Source: Uranotaenia lowii (taxonomy: Eukaryota > Arthropoda > Insecta > Diptera > Culicidae). Taken from it: DNA of 64,000 bases. A program made the position numbers and the translations under genes. Positions 1 through 12,859 of this stretch are shown here, piece after piece. Below the pieces are notes generated by a model. The model did not search any database and had not been told where the DNA came from. It saw nothing but the letters and a program-made list of their open reading frames with translations. The stretch spans positions 27,564,002 to 27,628,001 of the forward strand of contig NC_073693.1 in NCBI RefSeq assembly GCF_029784155.1, given 5' to 3'. Position 1 is the stretch's first letter. Each line of letters starts with the position of its first letter.

Positions 1-732
1 GACGGCAATTTTTTTTTGTAATATTTTAAACATTTATTATTTTTGCTGCTGATTTTTTTAAATATTTTTCAAAGTTACTGTTTTTCTTTTTTAGGTTTGG
101 GTTTAAGGGAGAGCATTCACCCCAAAACCTTAACCTAAAAATTAAAAATAATAACTTTGGACCTAGAGCCAACTTTTGTCCTTAAAAATCGCGAAATCGG
201 AAATAATTCATTTCATTTACATAGATTCGAGGCACTTCTATGCAAATAAAAAACCCTTATTCTTTCTTTATCGTTTGAAACTAGTTTTTAGCCATAAAAA
301 GTAATTCTTATAAAATTGTCAATGTTTTTGAGAAAGCACTTACTTTTGAGTGATAAAACAGGCAGCTCAATCAGTGGGAAGCACTTCGAGATATCAGAGA
401 AATTAAGGATAAATCAATTATTCAACAGGACAAGCCTCATTTCAATGATAACCATCTTTGCTATGATTTAAATGAAAAATACTATCTATTTTTTTTTCTA
501 AAATAATAGAACATAATTGGAATCCCCGGAAAAAAAGTGAAATGAAGTGCTCTACAATTTCTCATTTTTAGATTTTTGAATAGGGTTACCAGAGTCACCC
601 AGCAAAAAGGCAAATTTAGCCGGAGATGAGTCATGTATCCTCGGATTATTTTTTGGTTTTAAAATCAAAATTAGTTAATCGATTTTCATGAATTATACTA
701 TTTTGAAATTGTTAAGGTTTTTGCTATCAGGT
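1..732. other. AT-rich DNA, nothing recognised
   Basis: No convincing coding frame, RNA gene or repeat boundary is visible. The segment ends abruptly at an assembly gap. Confidence 0.6.
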
Positions 733-1232
733 NNNNNNNNNNNNNNNNNNNNNNNNNNNNNNNNNNNNNNNNNNNNNNNNNNNNNNNNNNNNNNNNNNNN
801 NNNNNNNNNNNNNNNNNNNNNNNNNNNNNNNNNNNNNNNNNNNNNNNNNNNNNNNNNNNNNNNNNNNNNNNNNNNNNNNNNNNNNNNNNNNNNNNNNNNN
901 NNNNNNNNNNNNNNNNNNNNNNNNNNNNNNNNNNNNNNNNNNNNNNNNNNNNNNNNNNNNNNNNNNNNNNNNNNNNNNNNNNNNNNNNNNNNNNNNNNNN
1001 NNNNNNNNNNNNNNNNNNNNNNNNNNNNNNNNNNNNNNNNNNNNNNNNNNNNNNNNNNNNNNNNNNNNNNNNNNNNNNNNNNNNNNNNNNNNNNNNNNNN
1101 NNNNNNNNNNNNNNNNNNNNNNNNNNNNNNNNNNNNNNNNNNNNNNNNNNNNNNNNNNNNNNNNNNNNNNNNNNNNNNNNNNNNNNNNNNNNNNNNNNNN
1201 NNNNNNNNNNNNNNNNNNNNNNNNNNNNNNNN
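733..1232. other. Assembly gap (500 N)
   Basis: Exactly 500 N. The same size recurs at the two other gaps in the window, so this is a placeholder and the true length is unknown. Open frames that run through it are artefacts. Confidence 0.99.
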
Positions 1233-1849
1233 GGCACAAGCAGTGGTGTCAATTGAATTTATGGTTTATCAATCCATAAAGACATACACCTGTTAAACAG
1301 CTAATAACTTGTATGTCTAAGAAGATACGAAGTTATGATATTCGACAAAGTTATTCAGCGGAAAATTTCCTTGAAGGAATTCATAAATGGGCATAAAAAC
1401 CATCAGTTGGCTCGGTTCCACAGAAGAAACAAAAATGATGTTGATTTTTCAGTACCAAATATTCAATTTTACCATACAAACCCAAAAGTTCAAATTTACT
1501 CATGTAAACGTTACTTAAAAATTCTGCAAAAAATCATGGATGAGTTTTGGACCTAAACGAAACTTTTAAGACCCCAGGGTTTGATAAATTCAAAAATGAC
1601 CCTAAATCGACTCAGTCTAATGAGCAGGGTTGTATCAAAATTGTGCTTTGACATAAAGTGACACCCTATAACTAAAGTCGTTGTTTTATCTTTTTATGCT
1701 TAATCTTTTGGCAAAGTAAAAAGTATTTCTGTTATATCTTCAGACACCTGAAATGTTAATTATTCATAGTTTACGTTGAAGGGTTATATATTGTATGACG
1801 TTATTTTAACCACTCTGATCATTCCGATCCAAAATTTAAGTGGAGATTG
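1233..1849. other. AT-rich DNA, nothing recognised
   Basis: A 73-codon frame at 1335-1556 on the + strand has no recognisable motif and ordinary AT-rich composition. I do not regard it as a gene. Confidence 0.55.
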
Positions 1850-2660
1850 TTAAAAAAAAGAAGACACAAAATAACGGTTTCTTAGAATTTTCATCCAACT
1901 GTAACATCCTGCTCAATAGCAGCTTCCACTCGTTTATCATCGCGGCAGAGACGACCAAAAGCCAGCCAAGAATGTCTTTCTTGCAACTAGCGGGATCGAA
2001 ATTCGGTGGCATGAAAATGAGCGTTCTCATGAAGTAACGCATGACCAATAGCCTGGAGACCGGCTGAAGTCGTCACAATCATGAAGTGCTGTTGTTGTTG
2101 TTATTCACTATTAAGCTGTTGGCTACAATGAAGAAGATCACCATCACATCGTCATCTTCATCATCATCATTCTTGCCACCGTTAAAGGTAGGACCTTCAT
2201 CATCGCTACCCGACGACCGACGGTGATACTGTAATTTTCTTCAGGAAAGACGTCTTCCTCATCCGAGAAAAGTCCTCCCAGGAGAACGACTGCATCCTCC
2301 ATTCACAGAAACGAACCCATGATTCTTGTTGCACACGTGTGTTTACTTGTGTGTGTATGTTTAAAGTTCGGACAAACAGGGTGGCACTTTTGTAATCGCA
2401 TTTGTTTGTTCTACCATTCAAGGTACTAGTGAGGCAACTCCCAGCCTGCAATATTGGGTAAGTGGATGCGGTAATGATTTTAGTGAAAAGTGACTGCACA
2501 CGTGGGACTGTGACTCGGGACTCAGAAGGGGGCTGACTTCTACATTCCATTTCGCTCAATGAGACGCCGCCACCGATTACTATTATTATTCTTACTATTC
2601 GGGCGGAGAAGTATGGTTAAGTGATTTACATTTGTCACTTGAACTTCTTCTAGGTCTCTT
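1850..2660. other. Low-copy, GC-richer block with trinucleotide runs
   Basis: Base composition is clearly richer in GC than the flanks. It contains a (GTT)n run near 2089-2103 and ATC/TCA runs near 2131-2173, plus CA/TG-rich sequence near 2330-2365. No open frame has a recognisable domain. It may be conserved noncoding DNA or hold unrecognised exon or UTR sequence. Only the composition is seen; the role is unknown. Confidence 0.4.
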
Positions 2661-2801
2661 GGGCTTTCGCCCTTTAGTTTGGCTAGAAGAATGTTTCCCA
2701 TTCTTGTTGCCCAAAGCATGGTGGGTGAAAATAATCAACCTACAAAAAAAAAAGAGTTTGGCGTAATTTATTCGAATGAAAACGAATTCAATTTATTAGT
2801 A

Positions 2802-3712
2802 TGGGAGAGTGGGGAATCATGGGCCACTTTTTTTCGTTGTTCCATAACTTCTTCATTATAAAAGATAAAATGCAAACAAAAAATGGTATGGTTTTCTACA
2901 TTTTCAAGGTATCATAATGTATTTTTTTAAAAATTTTAATAAGTTATTCTCCCCAAATTCTGACTGTTGGAAAAAAAACAATATTTTTTGGATTTTGAAA
3001 AATGGTGGGGAATCGTGGGCCATTAAATCCAAATTGACCAAATAACATGCAAAGTTTATGAGTTGACCCAAAACTGTGATTTCCTAATTCATTTCCTTAT
3101 TTTAAAGCAATTTCAGATGATGAAATAAAAAAGAGAAATGTGTTTGATCTCATAGATTCCAAAACCTGGCTCGCGAAAGTATTGGCAAAATTTCTTATAT
3201 AGGATGGACAAAATATTTATAATAACTCTTCATTTGGCATAAGAAAACTTTACAGATAGGTAAAACGTATTTTATGTTCTGAATGTGTATAAAAACATAA
3301 AAATATAGGTGATTCAAGATGTGTGGCCCACGATCCCCCACAAGCTATGATTTGCAAATTGGTTGCGTTTGTGTGACTTATTGATGCTTCATCAAAAATT
3401 CCTTTTCCACGTGAAAGATCATGACAAAACTGTCATAAGCGTATGAGCATATTTTTGTTATGCACTTTAGGTTCCCCATCGATTAAATTAGCGGGTGTTT
3501 TTTTTAGTTATGTAAGTAAATTTTTCTAACTTTTTCTAGCTTTATAAATAAAAGAAGCATATGATGCGTAATTCAGTCAACAACATCTAGGAATATATGC
3601 TCACGCAAAGCGACGATGATGACAGTTGATTTGAGATTTTTATCTCAACACACATCTGAGATATTAAAAGTGGCCCACGTTTCCCCATGGCCCACGATAC
3701 CCCACTCTCCCC
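2802..3712. mobile_element. TA-flanked MITE with GGGAGAGTGGGG termini
   Basis: The left end reads TGGGAGAGTGGGG then AATCATGGGCCA. The reverse complement of the right end reads GGGGAGAGTGGGG then TATCGTGGGCCA, so the termini are inverted repeats of about 25 bp. TA dinucleotides sit immediately outside both ends (2800-2801 and 3713-3714), the target duplication expected of Tc1/mariner-type elements. Further internal copies of the GTGGGGAATCGTGGGCCA phrase occur near 3004 and, inverted, near 3320 and 3670. There is no transposase frame, so the element is non-autonomous. Confidence 0.8.
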
Positions 3713-3714
3713 TA

Positions 3715-4555
3715 CATATTTCCACACCGTTTTCATTGAACAAAAACCCTCAACACTTCGAAAAAAATATATGAAAAATGTCGCAGCAGGTAGGCAGAAA
3801 GGCAGGTAGTCTCGAAAGTAACATTCATGGACTTGTTTCCCTCTGGCTTTGAAAGCCAGATGAATTTCAAAAATTAAAAATGAAGAATACATCGTGGTTT
3901 TTAATATGAAGAGCAAAAATCTAAAATGTTCAGAAAAACGAAAAAAGTTTGGAATAATCAAACAAATACAAAGATAATTTTTGTTTTAAATCCTAATTGC
4001 ATGAATGAATTCTTCATTTGACTTATTCAGGTTATTTTATAGTTCATTTCAATGTTTTAATTTATCATCATTGGAAACAGTTTGATTTATTTCATAAAAA
4101 AAATAAGTTGAAAAACTTTATGAAGAGTATATTTTGAAAAAAAAAATATGGGCTAGTATGCACGAAATGTTCGATAAGCTTTGTACATTTGAATCAAAGT
4201 GCATATATTTTACATGTTTTTGAATATTTCCCGGGATCTCAGGAATTCCTGGGAAATAGGCTTCCTGATTTCCCGATTCCCGGGAACGGGAAAACGGCCG
4301 GGAAATGGACACTCTAATACACTTTTTGTACCATTAGACTAAATAGATTTGAAGTCATTTTAAAATTCCTCAAACCCTGAGATCTAAAAAGTGTTTCTTT
4401 GGCTTAAAACTCATTCACTGTTCCATATTTGTGAAAAGAAAAAAATCTCCTGAACATGGCTAGGGAGCACTTTAATCATGTTTTTTTTTGACAAGATCGT
4501 TGTAAGATGTAACATCGATAATGACTGATGTATTTTTGGTTTCCTAATTTGACAT
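3715..4555. other. AT-rich DNA with a GGGAA/TTCCC-rich patch
   Basis: Mostly featureless AT-rich sequence. At 4228-4310 a dense patch of CCCGGGAA, TTCCC and GGGAAA motifs, many mutually complementary, looks like the edge of an old repetitive element. I cannot assign a family or boundaries. Confidence 0.45.
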
Positions 4556-4556
4556 A

Positions 4557-5442
4557 AGGTACATCGGGGTAAGTGAGTCCTCGACGATGGCTATTCAAAC
4601 AATACTGTGCACTATTATTTCAAACTTTTAATGTAAAATGTTAAATTTACTTGTAATCTATTCATTAACTGTGAAAAATATATTCAGACAATTACGGACA
4701 GCAACTTTTTGAGAATTTTCTATTCTCAGCTATGAAGTCGAATTGATGTGCATCTTTTTCAAATGCAAATTTCTCGTAAATTTGCTCTTGACCAAAAACT
4801 CTACATTGAAACAATCCTCACATTAGAAACAACCAGTTAGGTTAAGAAACGGCGGTTAACAATGAAGAAAAAAGAACATGTTTACAAAAAAACTTAAATT
4901 TTGTCTCCATATCCTATCTGGGGTAAGTGCGGACGGCTTGATATAGGCTTGATGTTCGCATTTTTTTTTCAATTTCCTGTCCTTCATCTAATACAATTTA
5001 GCTATCATTAGCTTTCGGATCATGAAAAGTTGGGTAAAGTACTTGTTTATTCTGGAATAAATATGTATTTACGATAAAATCGGATCTCGTGTGTTGCAAT
5101 TTGAATTACACACAATAATCATTGAAAGATTGGACGGTTCGAGCAATAAAGTAACGTATTCAATAAAGGAAACACACATTTGTTAAAAATTTCTGGAAAA
5201 ATCAAAAAGAAAATTTACCGTCCACACTTACCCTATAAAGCGGGGTAAGTGAAGACACAAGCAGTCCATAACAATTTACGTGATAACTTTTCTCGCTTTG
5301 TTTTTATCAAGCTCATCTCCTCAGCGTTTGTGGACAACATTTTCTGCATTACAATGAACATAATTTAATGAAAATTGATCCACGGCTGATTTTTTAAAGT
5401 TGAACTATACGAAAAACCGTCCGCACTTACCCTGGTGTACCT
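4557..5442. mobile_element. TA-flanked MITE with AGGTACAYC-GGGTAAGTG termini
   Basis: Left terminus AGGTACATCGGGGTAAGTG. The reverse complement of the right terminus is AGGTACACCAGGGTAAGTG. TA lies outside each end (4555-4556, 5443-5444). The GGGGTAAGTG phrase recurs inside near 4920 and 5241, and inverted near 5225. No transposase frame is present. The 886-bp length and TA duplication fit a Tc1/mariner-type non-autonomous element. The terminal repeat contains GGTAAGT, a consensus 5' splice-site sequence. Confidence 0.82.
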
Positions 5443-5444
5443 TA

Positions 5445-6897
5445 TCTTCTTTGTAAAAATGGAAACTTTGTCGTCAACGCATTTTAAATTGCTAAGTATA
5501 TCGAGGATCTTTGAATAAAAAACAGGAATTCAATGGATCATAGCTTTAAAGATTTGCCTGAATTTTTTAGGAATTTTGAATGTCACACAAATTTTTACGA
5601 AAAGTAATCCAAACTTACTTTTAAAAAAATTCTTTGTATATTTTAGTAATATCATGTGAAAACATCAATGGCATCAAACTGTATTTGGGCTCCCATCTCG
5701 CTGCTGCTACTGTGCACATGAAAGCCACCGGCAGGCCGTTCAGCAAGCCAAACCAGCCAGAGCTCAAATGAACATCTCACCCGCAGCTGTGTGTGGAGTG
5801 CTGTCAATGGAATGGCATTTGCCATTTGCAACCATATCCTGGAAATCCCTTTTCCCCCACAATCAATCCCCCATTCTGACCCACCTCCTCTTCAACTTCC
5901 CCTGAGTGTGGGTGGGTGTCCAAACGGCAGAAGGCAAAGTGCAGCTGTCGGACCCGTCGATCGGGAGCATTTAAATTAAACACTGATGTTCTGCTATCAA
6001 ATGTAGGACCCTTCCCGAGTCAGAGAGTCGGAAACCGGAAGTGCGGGAGCAGAAATCGGATACGTAGCTGGTTACATACACAAGTCGAGGGACACGCAGC
6101 GCCTCGCCGAATGCAAATGGTTGATGGTGCTCACGGAATGTCAGACGAATGTATTTGGCTGTATTTGTGTGATTGTACGTATGTGAGTTCATTTGGATAG
6201 GATTTCGATGTGGATATTCGCCTTGGCGCGGTGTAATTACCGAGTCTTGTGATGAAGTGCTTAACGGTCATTTGATTGATGGTGTACAATTTTTAACTTT
6301 TGTTCTTAAGCTATCAACTTTCGAGGAAAGCTCGAAAAGCCACCTAAAATGTCACTTTGTCAAACGTAAGCTGTAAGCTGGGCAGCTTTTGGATTCAAAA
6401 GCACAAAAATTCTTGGAATCCATTGATTGAAGGAAAAAAATATATTTGCAGTTACTAGGTTCACGATAAAAAATCTATAAAAAAATTCAATTATGATATG
6501 ATTTTTTTGATTTTTATTTATAAACTTAAGTGTATGTCAAACAAAATTCATTAATCAGAGTCAGGGCCACTTACTTCTGAGTCACTCTCAAGCTTCCAGC
6601 AAAATGTAAACGTAACTGAACACTGTTAATCGTCGAGCGGAATCAATGCCACTAAATTGACCACATCAGAGACAATGCAGGAATGCATTATAATCCCATT
6701 AGAATCACTGTTTATGAAATGTTATTACCCCTACATTTAAATCGAGCAGCAGAAGCAATCATGAGTTGAAACCCAATAAGAGAAGGACGAAATAATTGTT
6801 GCAGCACTACTTGCATTGAAGCATAACTCTGCTAGAACAGGGTCAGAAAAGTTGTTCTGAGTATTTTTGTGATGAAGCAATTTCCAAAGAATTTGAT
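5445..6897. other. Low-copy DNA; GC-richer block at about 5690-6260
   Basis: The block at 5690-6260 is less AT-rich than its surroundings (it includes GCTGCTGCTACTG, CCACCTCCTC and CACACAA-type stretches). Small overlapping frames occur on both strands, none with a recognisable motif. The rest is AT-rich. No gene is claimed. Confidence 0.4.
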
Positions 6898-8465
6898 AAC
6901 AAAAATGACAAAAATGACAAAAATGACAAAAATGACAAAAATGACAAAAATGACAAAAATGACAAAAATGACAAAAATGACAAAAATGACAAAAATGACA
7001 AAAATGACAAAAATGACAAAAATGACAAAAATGACAAAAATGACAAAAATGACAAAAATGACAAAAATGACAAAAATGACAAAAATGACAAAAATGACAA
7101 AAATGACAAAAATGACAAAAATGACAAAAATGACAAAAATGACAAAAATGACAAAAATGACAAAAATGACAAAAATGACAAAAATGACAAAAATGACAAA
7201 AATGACAAAAATGACAAAAATGACAAAAATGACAAAAATGACAAAAATGACAAAAATGACAAAAATGACAAAAATGACAAAAATGACAAAAATGACAAAA
7301 ATGACAAAAATGACAAAAATGACAAAAATGACAAAAATGACAAAAATGACAAAAATGACAAAAATGACAAAAATGGCAAAAATGACAAAAATGACAAAAA
7401 TGACAAAAATGACAAAAATGACAAAAATGACAAAAATGACAAAAATGACAAAAATGACAAAAATGACAAAAATGACAAAAATGACAAAAATGACAAAAAT
7501 GACAAAAATGACAAAAATGACAAAAATGACAAAAATGACAAAGATGACAAAAATGACAAAAATGACAAAAATGACAAAAATGACAAAAATGACAAAAATG
7601 ACAAAAATGACAAAAATGACAAAAATGACAAAAATGACAAAAATGACAAAAATGACAAAAATGACAAAAATGACAAAAATGACAAAAATGACAAAAATGA
7701 CAAAAATGACAAAAATGACAAAAATGACAAAAATGACAAAAATGACAAAAATGACAAAAATGACAAAAATGACAAAAATGACAAAAATGACAAAAATGAC
7801 AAAAATGACAAAAATGACAAAAATGACAAAAATGACAAAAATGACAAAAATGACAAAAATGACAAAAATGACAAAAATGACAAAAATGACAAAAATGACA
7901 AAAATGACAAAAATGACAAAAATGACAAAAATGACAAAAATGACAAAAATGACAAAAATGACAAAAATGACAAAAATGACAAAAATGACAAAAATGACAA
8001 AAATGACAAAAATGACAAAAATGACAAAAATGACAAAAATGACAAAAATGACAAAAATGACAAAAATGACAAAAATGACAAAAATGACAAAAATGACAAA
8101 AATGACAAAAATGACAAAAATGACAAAAATGACAAAAATGACAAAAATGACAAAAATGACAAAAATGACAAAAATGACAAAAATGACAAAAATGACAAAA
8201 ATGACAAAAATGACAAAAATGACAAAAATGACAAAAATGACAAAAATGACAAAAATGACAAAAATGACAAAAATGACAAAAATGACAAAAATGACAAAAA
8301 TGACAAAAATGACAAAAATGACAAAAATGACAAAAATGACAAAAATGACAAAAATGACAAAAATGACAAAAATGACAAAAATGAAAAAAATAACAAGAAC
8401 GACAAAAGTGACAAAAATGACTTAAATGGTAAAATCGTTGAAAAGGTTAAAAATGACAAAAGTTA
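6898..8465. repeat. 9-bp satellite array 1, unit AAAAATGAC
   Basis: About 165 head-to-tail copies of AAAAATGAC run from about 6898 to 8384, followed by roughly 80 bp of decayed units. Homogeneity is extreme: within the body I see only two variant bases (A to G in the GAC near 7376, A to G in the A-run at 7543). Because 9 is a multiple of three, the + strand reads as an endless Met-Thr-Lys frame and the - strand as Ser-Phe-Leu. This is a property of the repeat and is not evidence for a protein. Same unit and same orientation as the array at 53847-60840. Confidence 0.98.
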
Positions 8466-11400
8466 CATCCATTCGCAATTTATATTTCAGGAATTAAATT
8501 ATGATTCAAATAAAAAAAAAATAAAAACTTATTTAAAATCGATAAAAGAACAAAATAATAAGAAATCCTGCATAATTGTTTAAGATTTTCAAATTCCTAT
8601 TCTCAAGTTTTTTACAATACGAAAATGATTGTTTTTTATGTTTTGCTGCGCTTAAATAAATTAACAAAAATATTCCAATCCCATTGTTTGACGGGAGATT
8701 TTTTTTTTAAATTTGCAATTATTAAAAAAAAATTTGAAACTAAGGTAGGAAGATTTTTTTGCTTTAATATCCATTTTTAATTTTTTTTTCTATCACCAAA
8801 CACTTCATATCAATTTGCTCTGAGAAAAATCAGCATAAATAATTATATTTTTTATTCTTCTTTTTTGGTTACTTGTGACACTACACTAAAGTTTTGGCAT
8901 TCGTGTCAATAAATTCTACCGATTTATTTAATTTTTTTTCAACTATAATAGTTTCCTTTAAATTTTTAAGTTTCAATTGGTTTTTAAGAATTTTGACCAT
9001 CAAAAACGTTCTATGATTTTATCATAATCTCAATCTAGTTCGTATTTCAAAAAATGATTTTCTTTGAAGTCGAATTTGATTAAATAGTGTTTCTACTTTT
9101 CTAAACTCTTCTCCAAAAGTGCCAAAAAGGCAGCTCCTTCAGAAATTTGGGAATCTACTACTCATTTAGTTAGATTGGAGTTATAGTTATTTTTAAGTCT
9201 CTGGAAGATGTTCAAAAATTTCGAAACTCTCATCGTTTTTTTTTTCAAATAATTTCCATATTTAAACTTTCAATTCATCTGAAAAAACTAATTTTCTTCG
9301 AATATGTTGTAAAGTCTGCCTTGAAAACAATTTGAAATTTTTGCAAAGCAAAGCAATTTTGCAAAGCAAAGCAATTTTGCAAAGCAAAATACATTCAGAA
9401 TTTTATATTTTATTCGACATTAAATGTAGGCAAATTTTTGTGAAATTTTTCACAAAACTGCATCTCAAAAGCCCCGAAATGTATATGAAAAAAAAACCTT
9501 CAAAAGTTCGAAACATCGGATCGAAAATAAAAAAAAATTAATCGATGTATTCAACTATAAAGAATCGATCTGAAATTAAAAAATATGAGTTCAAAAGATC
9601 GATCCAAAATTGACTAATTCTACTTTTAAGACAGTTGCTATTCCAACCGACATTTATTTTCCCTTCTCAAAAAAATGTATTCTGGCTTTTTATGCATTTT
9701 GTTCGTGATTTTGAGTGAAATTTTAAACCAAAACTTTGAAATACATCCACGAGGCTTTCTAAAGGTTTCTTATTTATGTTTTGGATCCAAATAAAAAATG
9801 CGTTTTTATGCTTTTCTAAACAGTCTTTGTTTTTTAACAAAATTTTTCGATCAATTATCCAAAATTAGTTTCCTAGACTATTTAAGGATTTTTCGCGATT
9901 CATACCGTATCATGATTACAATTTAAAAGGCATTTTCAGAAATTTCTAAGCGTTATATTACGAATTTAACCGAATCAGAGAAGTTTTTGACTTGAGGAAA
10001 CTCTGCAAGGTTTAAATTAAGGTAACAAAACAACTGAAGGGCATGTATTAAAAGAGGAATCCAAAGCTCTGACAAAAAAAAGTGATAAAGTTTGCTCTTG
10101 AAGTGTTATGATTATTTGTATTGACTTTTAATAATTCAGACATAAAAATGAATAATCAATAATAAATATGAATTATGAACTAAATTAAGATCGTTTTATA
10201 TACGTTACAAATTTAGTTTTTCGAATCTTACATAAACAAATGAAAGCGTAAATATGTACGCACATGAACTACCCTTGCAGGTTTCATTCAATTTGCGTTC
10301 AATTTTGAATCTGTTTAACCTAAAGCTTGTCAGATTGCCCGGTTTCACACGGATTTTGCCAGGTGTTTGATACAAATTTTGAGTAAGGTGTGGTCCGGCT
10401 TTATTGTCCGGATTCTTAAGAAAAACCCCAATATTGCCAAAACACTATAAATAAATTGTTTTTTTTTTATTATTGCATATAATAACAGAATTTTCGAAAG
10501 GGTCTGAATCTGCTTCTTTATTTTGATTGAATACTTCATGTTGTTTCGTCAAATTTGTCCAAATATTGTCAAGATTTCTGATTTGAAAAATCATTTTAAC
10601 ATAAACTTTCACCTGCATTTTATTTTGTTAATTTTTGGTCATATTATGGCATTTTACTCAAGGAAAACTATATTCAAAGATAAGACTGTAAAAACTTTGA
10701 CATCCATTACAAAATCTTCTTTTTATATTTATGCTTACACCATGAGAAAGTCTTCTTTGTACCTAATTTTAAAACAATTTAATTTAACTTTGTGATTTTA
10801 TGAGAATTTAACCATTGTAAAAAAAATTTAAAGTAAGGAATCGTTGAGGACTCTTCTCTTCTTTCTTACATGCTTAGATGCCTACTAACAGTTCAACTGT
10901 GTAGAAAAAAATATCATAATATGATCACTCACTATCGGAAGTCATTTGATTAAATGTATTTGACTAAATAACATCTTAAAACACAAGAAGCTTGGGAAAT
11001 AAAAATTGTCAACTCCAAAAGAATATTACCCAAGATCTTAAACAATCAAAGCAAGTTTTATTCAGATATCAGGCTAAGGAAAAAACAAAATGAAATTTTG
11101 ATAATATATTCTATTTAACATTGGTTTAAACCTTAGCAGCAGGGACAAATTTTGGGGGTTAAAGACCCCTATTAGGGACCAAAAATGCTGAACGATGTGT
11201 TCTTTTCTAAACTCAAAATTTCGAAAAATTTCATCAAATTTCAATCAACGACCGAAATGATTAGAGGGTAGCAATCTAGACTCATCAAATCAAATCAAAT
11301 CAAATCCTTAATCTTGTAATCTTATCCCAATTCAGATCTAGTATTGAATAATTGAAAATTTAAAAAAATATTGAATTTTGATGAGATTGAACTCAGCTTG

Positions 11401-11622
11401 TCAGATTTCCCAGATTTTACTCAAATTATTCCACGTTATATTTGCTAATAAAATGAAATAATTCACTAAAAAAAAATTAAATTCGGTATTTCGAATAATA
11501 TATTTTGCTTAAAAATTTTTTGATCCATTTTTTTTTAAATAAACATCAACGGTTTTTGTATGCTTTAAATATGATATGAGTTGTTTCCGGTAAAAATAAA
11601 ATAAAAAAAAAAATTTCTTCGT
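8466..11622. other. AT-rich DNA with short simple repeats
   Basis: No gene recognised. A tandem of an 18-bp unit (GCAAAGCAAAGCAATTTT) spans about 9343-9389. An (AATCA)n run lies near 11284-11307. A patch at 10330-10450 carries the TGCCNGG/CCGG phrases of the dispersed family described at 12170-12640. The remainder is poly-A/poly-T-rich. Confidence 0.5.
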
Positions 11623-11778
11623 GAATTGCAAGCGTCGATCAACAGCAGATACAACGTCAAAGATTCATTCGAGTTCTGCGGTTTTATCAATGAAGTTGTA
11701 TTACCTCCAGATCACGTTCTTGTTTCGTTTGACGTCGTCTCTTTGTTCACGTGCATTCCCAGGGACCTCGTGAATTAA
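11623..11778 (+). pseudogene. Penelope-like element reverse transcriptase fragment
   Basis: A 51-codon stretch on the + strand translates with the phrase VLVSFDVVSLFTCIPRDLV, which matches the palm A-motif region of Penelope-like reverse transcriptases (family pattern FDVVSLFTNIP). It is preceded by hydrophilic residues and ends at a TAA immediately after the match. No catalytic downstream motif (YVDD type) and no GIY-YIG domain are found nearby, so this is a short dead remnant. The family assignment comes from the motif alone. Confidence 0.72.
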
Positions 11779-12169
11779 AAATTAAACAATAGGGATTTTC
11801 GCGATCAATAAGGAAAATTGCACAAATTTGCACGGTCCAGATACTAGCCGAAAATTATTTGGAAAGCTTAAGTTAGGACTATTCCAGAATTCGGATTCTG
11901 TATCCAGTTTATTGTTCTTGAATTTCAGTTTTTACCATTGACACGAAATCCTGGTTTTGCATTTCAAACTTAAACCAGTAAAATTTTTCATATTCGTAAC
12001 TCATTATTTCGGAATATGAAGGAAAATACTTGATATTATGAACAATTTTTAAAATTTGGATTTGAAATTTTATTTTAAACTCTTATTCAGATCCGTTACT
12101 TAAGAAAGTTTCATGATGGTGATCTAGATTTGAAATAGTGTCATAATTTGCAGTTTTATTTGAATTCAC
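11779..12169. other. AT-rich DNA, nothing recognised
   Basis: No motif, repeat boundary or coding frame of note. Confidence 0.5.
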
Positions 12170-12640
12170 AAGTTGAATTTCGATCAAATTACCAAACTTA
12201 GGTTGACAAATTGCCCGGATTTACCCGGGATTGCTCAGATATTTGATACAATATTTCAGAACAGTCTAGCCTCGCCCAGGTTCCCGGATTTCATTGAAAA
12301 ATGCCAGAGTTTTGCCCGGATTATTCATTTTGTTTGGCAAATCAAACAAAAAAAACAACGAATGCCCCCAAAACGATTTTTGCGGAGCATATTTTATAAA
12401 AATAATCATGAAAGATGTTTTGGAAGCCCAAATTACCATTTAAAATCTGTCGATGATTTTTAATAGAAAATATTTTTTCTTGATTTTGGCTTAGTTTTTT
12501 CTGGATATTGAAAAAAAAATGCCCATTTATTGCCCGGATTCATGGTATTCACTTTTAAATTGAAATGCCCGGATTTTTCCAAGTTTCTATAAAAAAAAGT
12601 GCCCGGTTTGTCCGGCCTGGATACGTGCTGCAAAAATTCT
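12170..12640 (-). repeat. Dispersed CCGG/GCCCGG-rich repeat, copy A
   Basis: This segment contains many TGCCCGGATTT phrases. The end near 12600-12635, read on the - strand, gives CAGCACGTATCCAGGCCGGA followed by CAAACCGGGCA. The same string occurs on the + strand at 26404-26434, and both copies continue with poly-T, AACTTGGAAAAATCC and a run of GGGCAAT-type phrases. Related, more decayed patches lie near 10330, 20740, 22310-22460 and 22640. It is a diverged interspersed repeat of unknown class. Confidence 0.65.
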
Positions 12641-12859
12641 GGCTACCTTAAGCTAAAGAAAGATTTCAGATTCGACTCTAGAGGTTTCCGGTTTTGGATT
12701 CTTATACAAATTACGCTTTTTGGTTAATATATAATAGGAATTATTATCTGGAGCATAGATTCGAAAATCGATTTCAAATTTAGAATTAGGATTTGAGCTT
12801 AGGTTCAAAAGGCAGGATTCATACTCGGCATATAAAACAGAAAATTCGGATTCCAAAAA

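Noticed and set aside
688..1296. Open frames running through N runs (also at 16820-17444 and 46347-47040)
   Set aside because: They consist almost wholly of unknown bases.
6843..8459. Apparent 518- and 538-codon repeat proteins on both strands of array 1
   Set aside because: Same explanation. Both strands are open at once and no non-repeat coding sequence adjoins.
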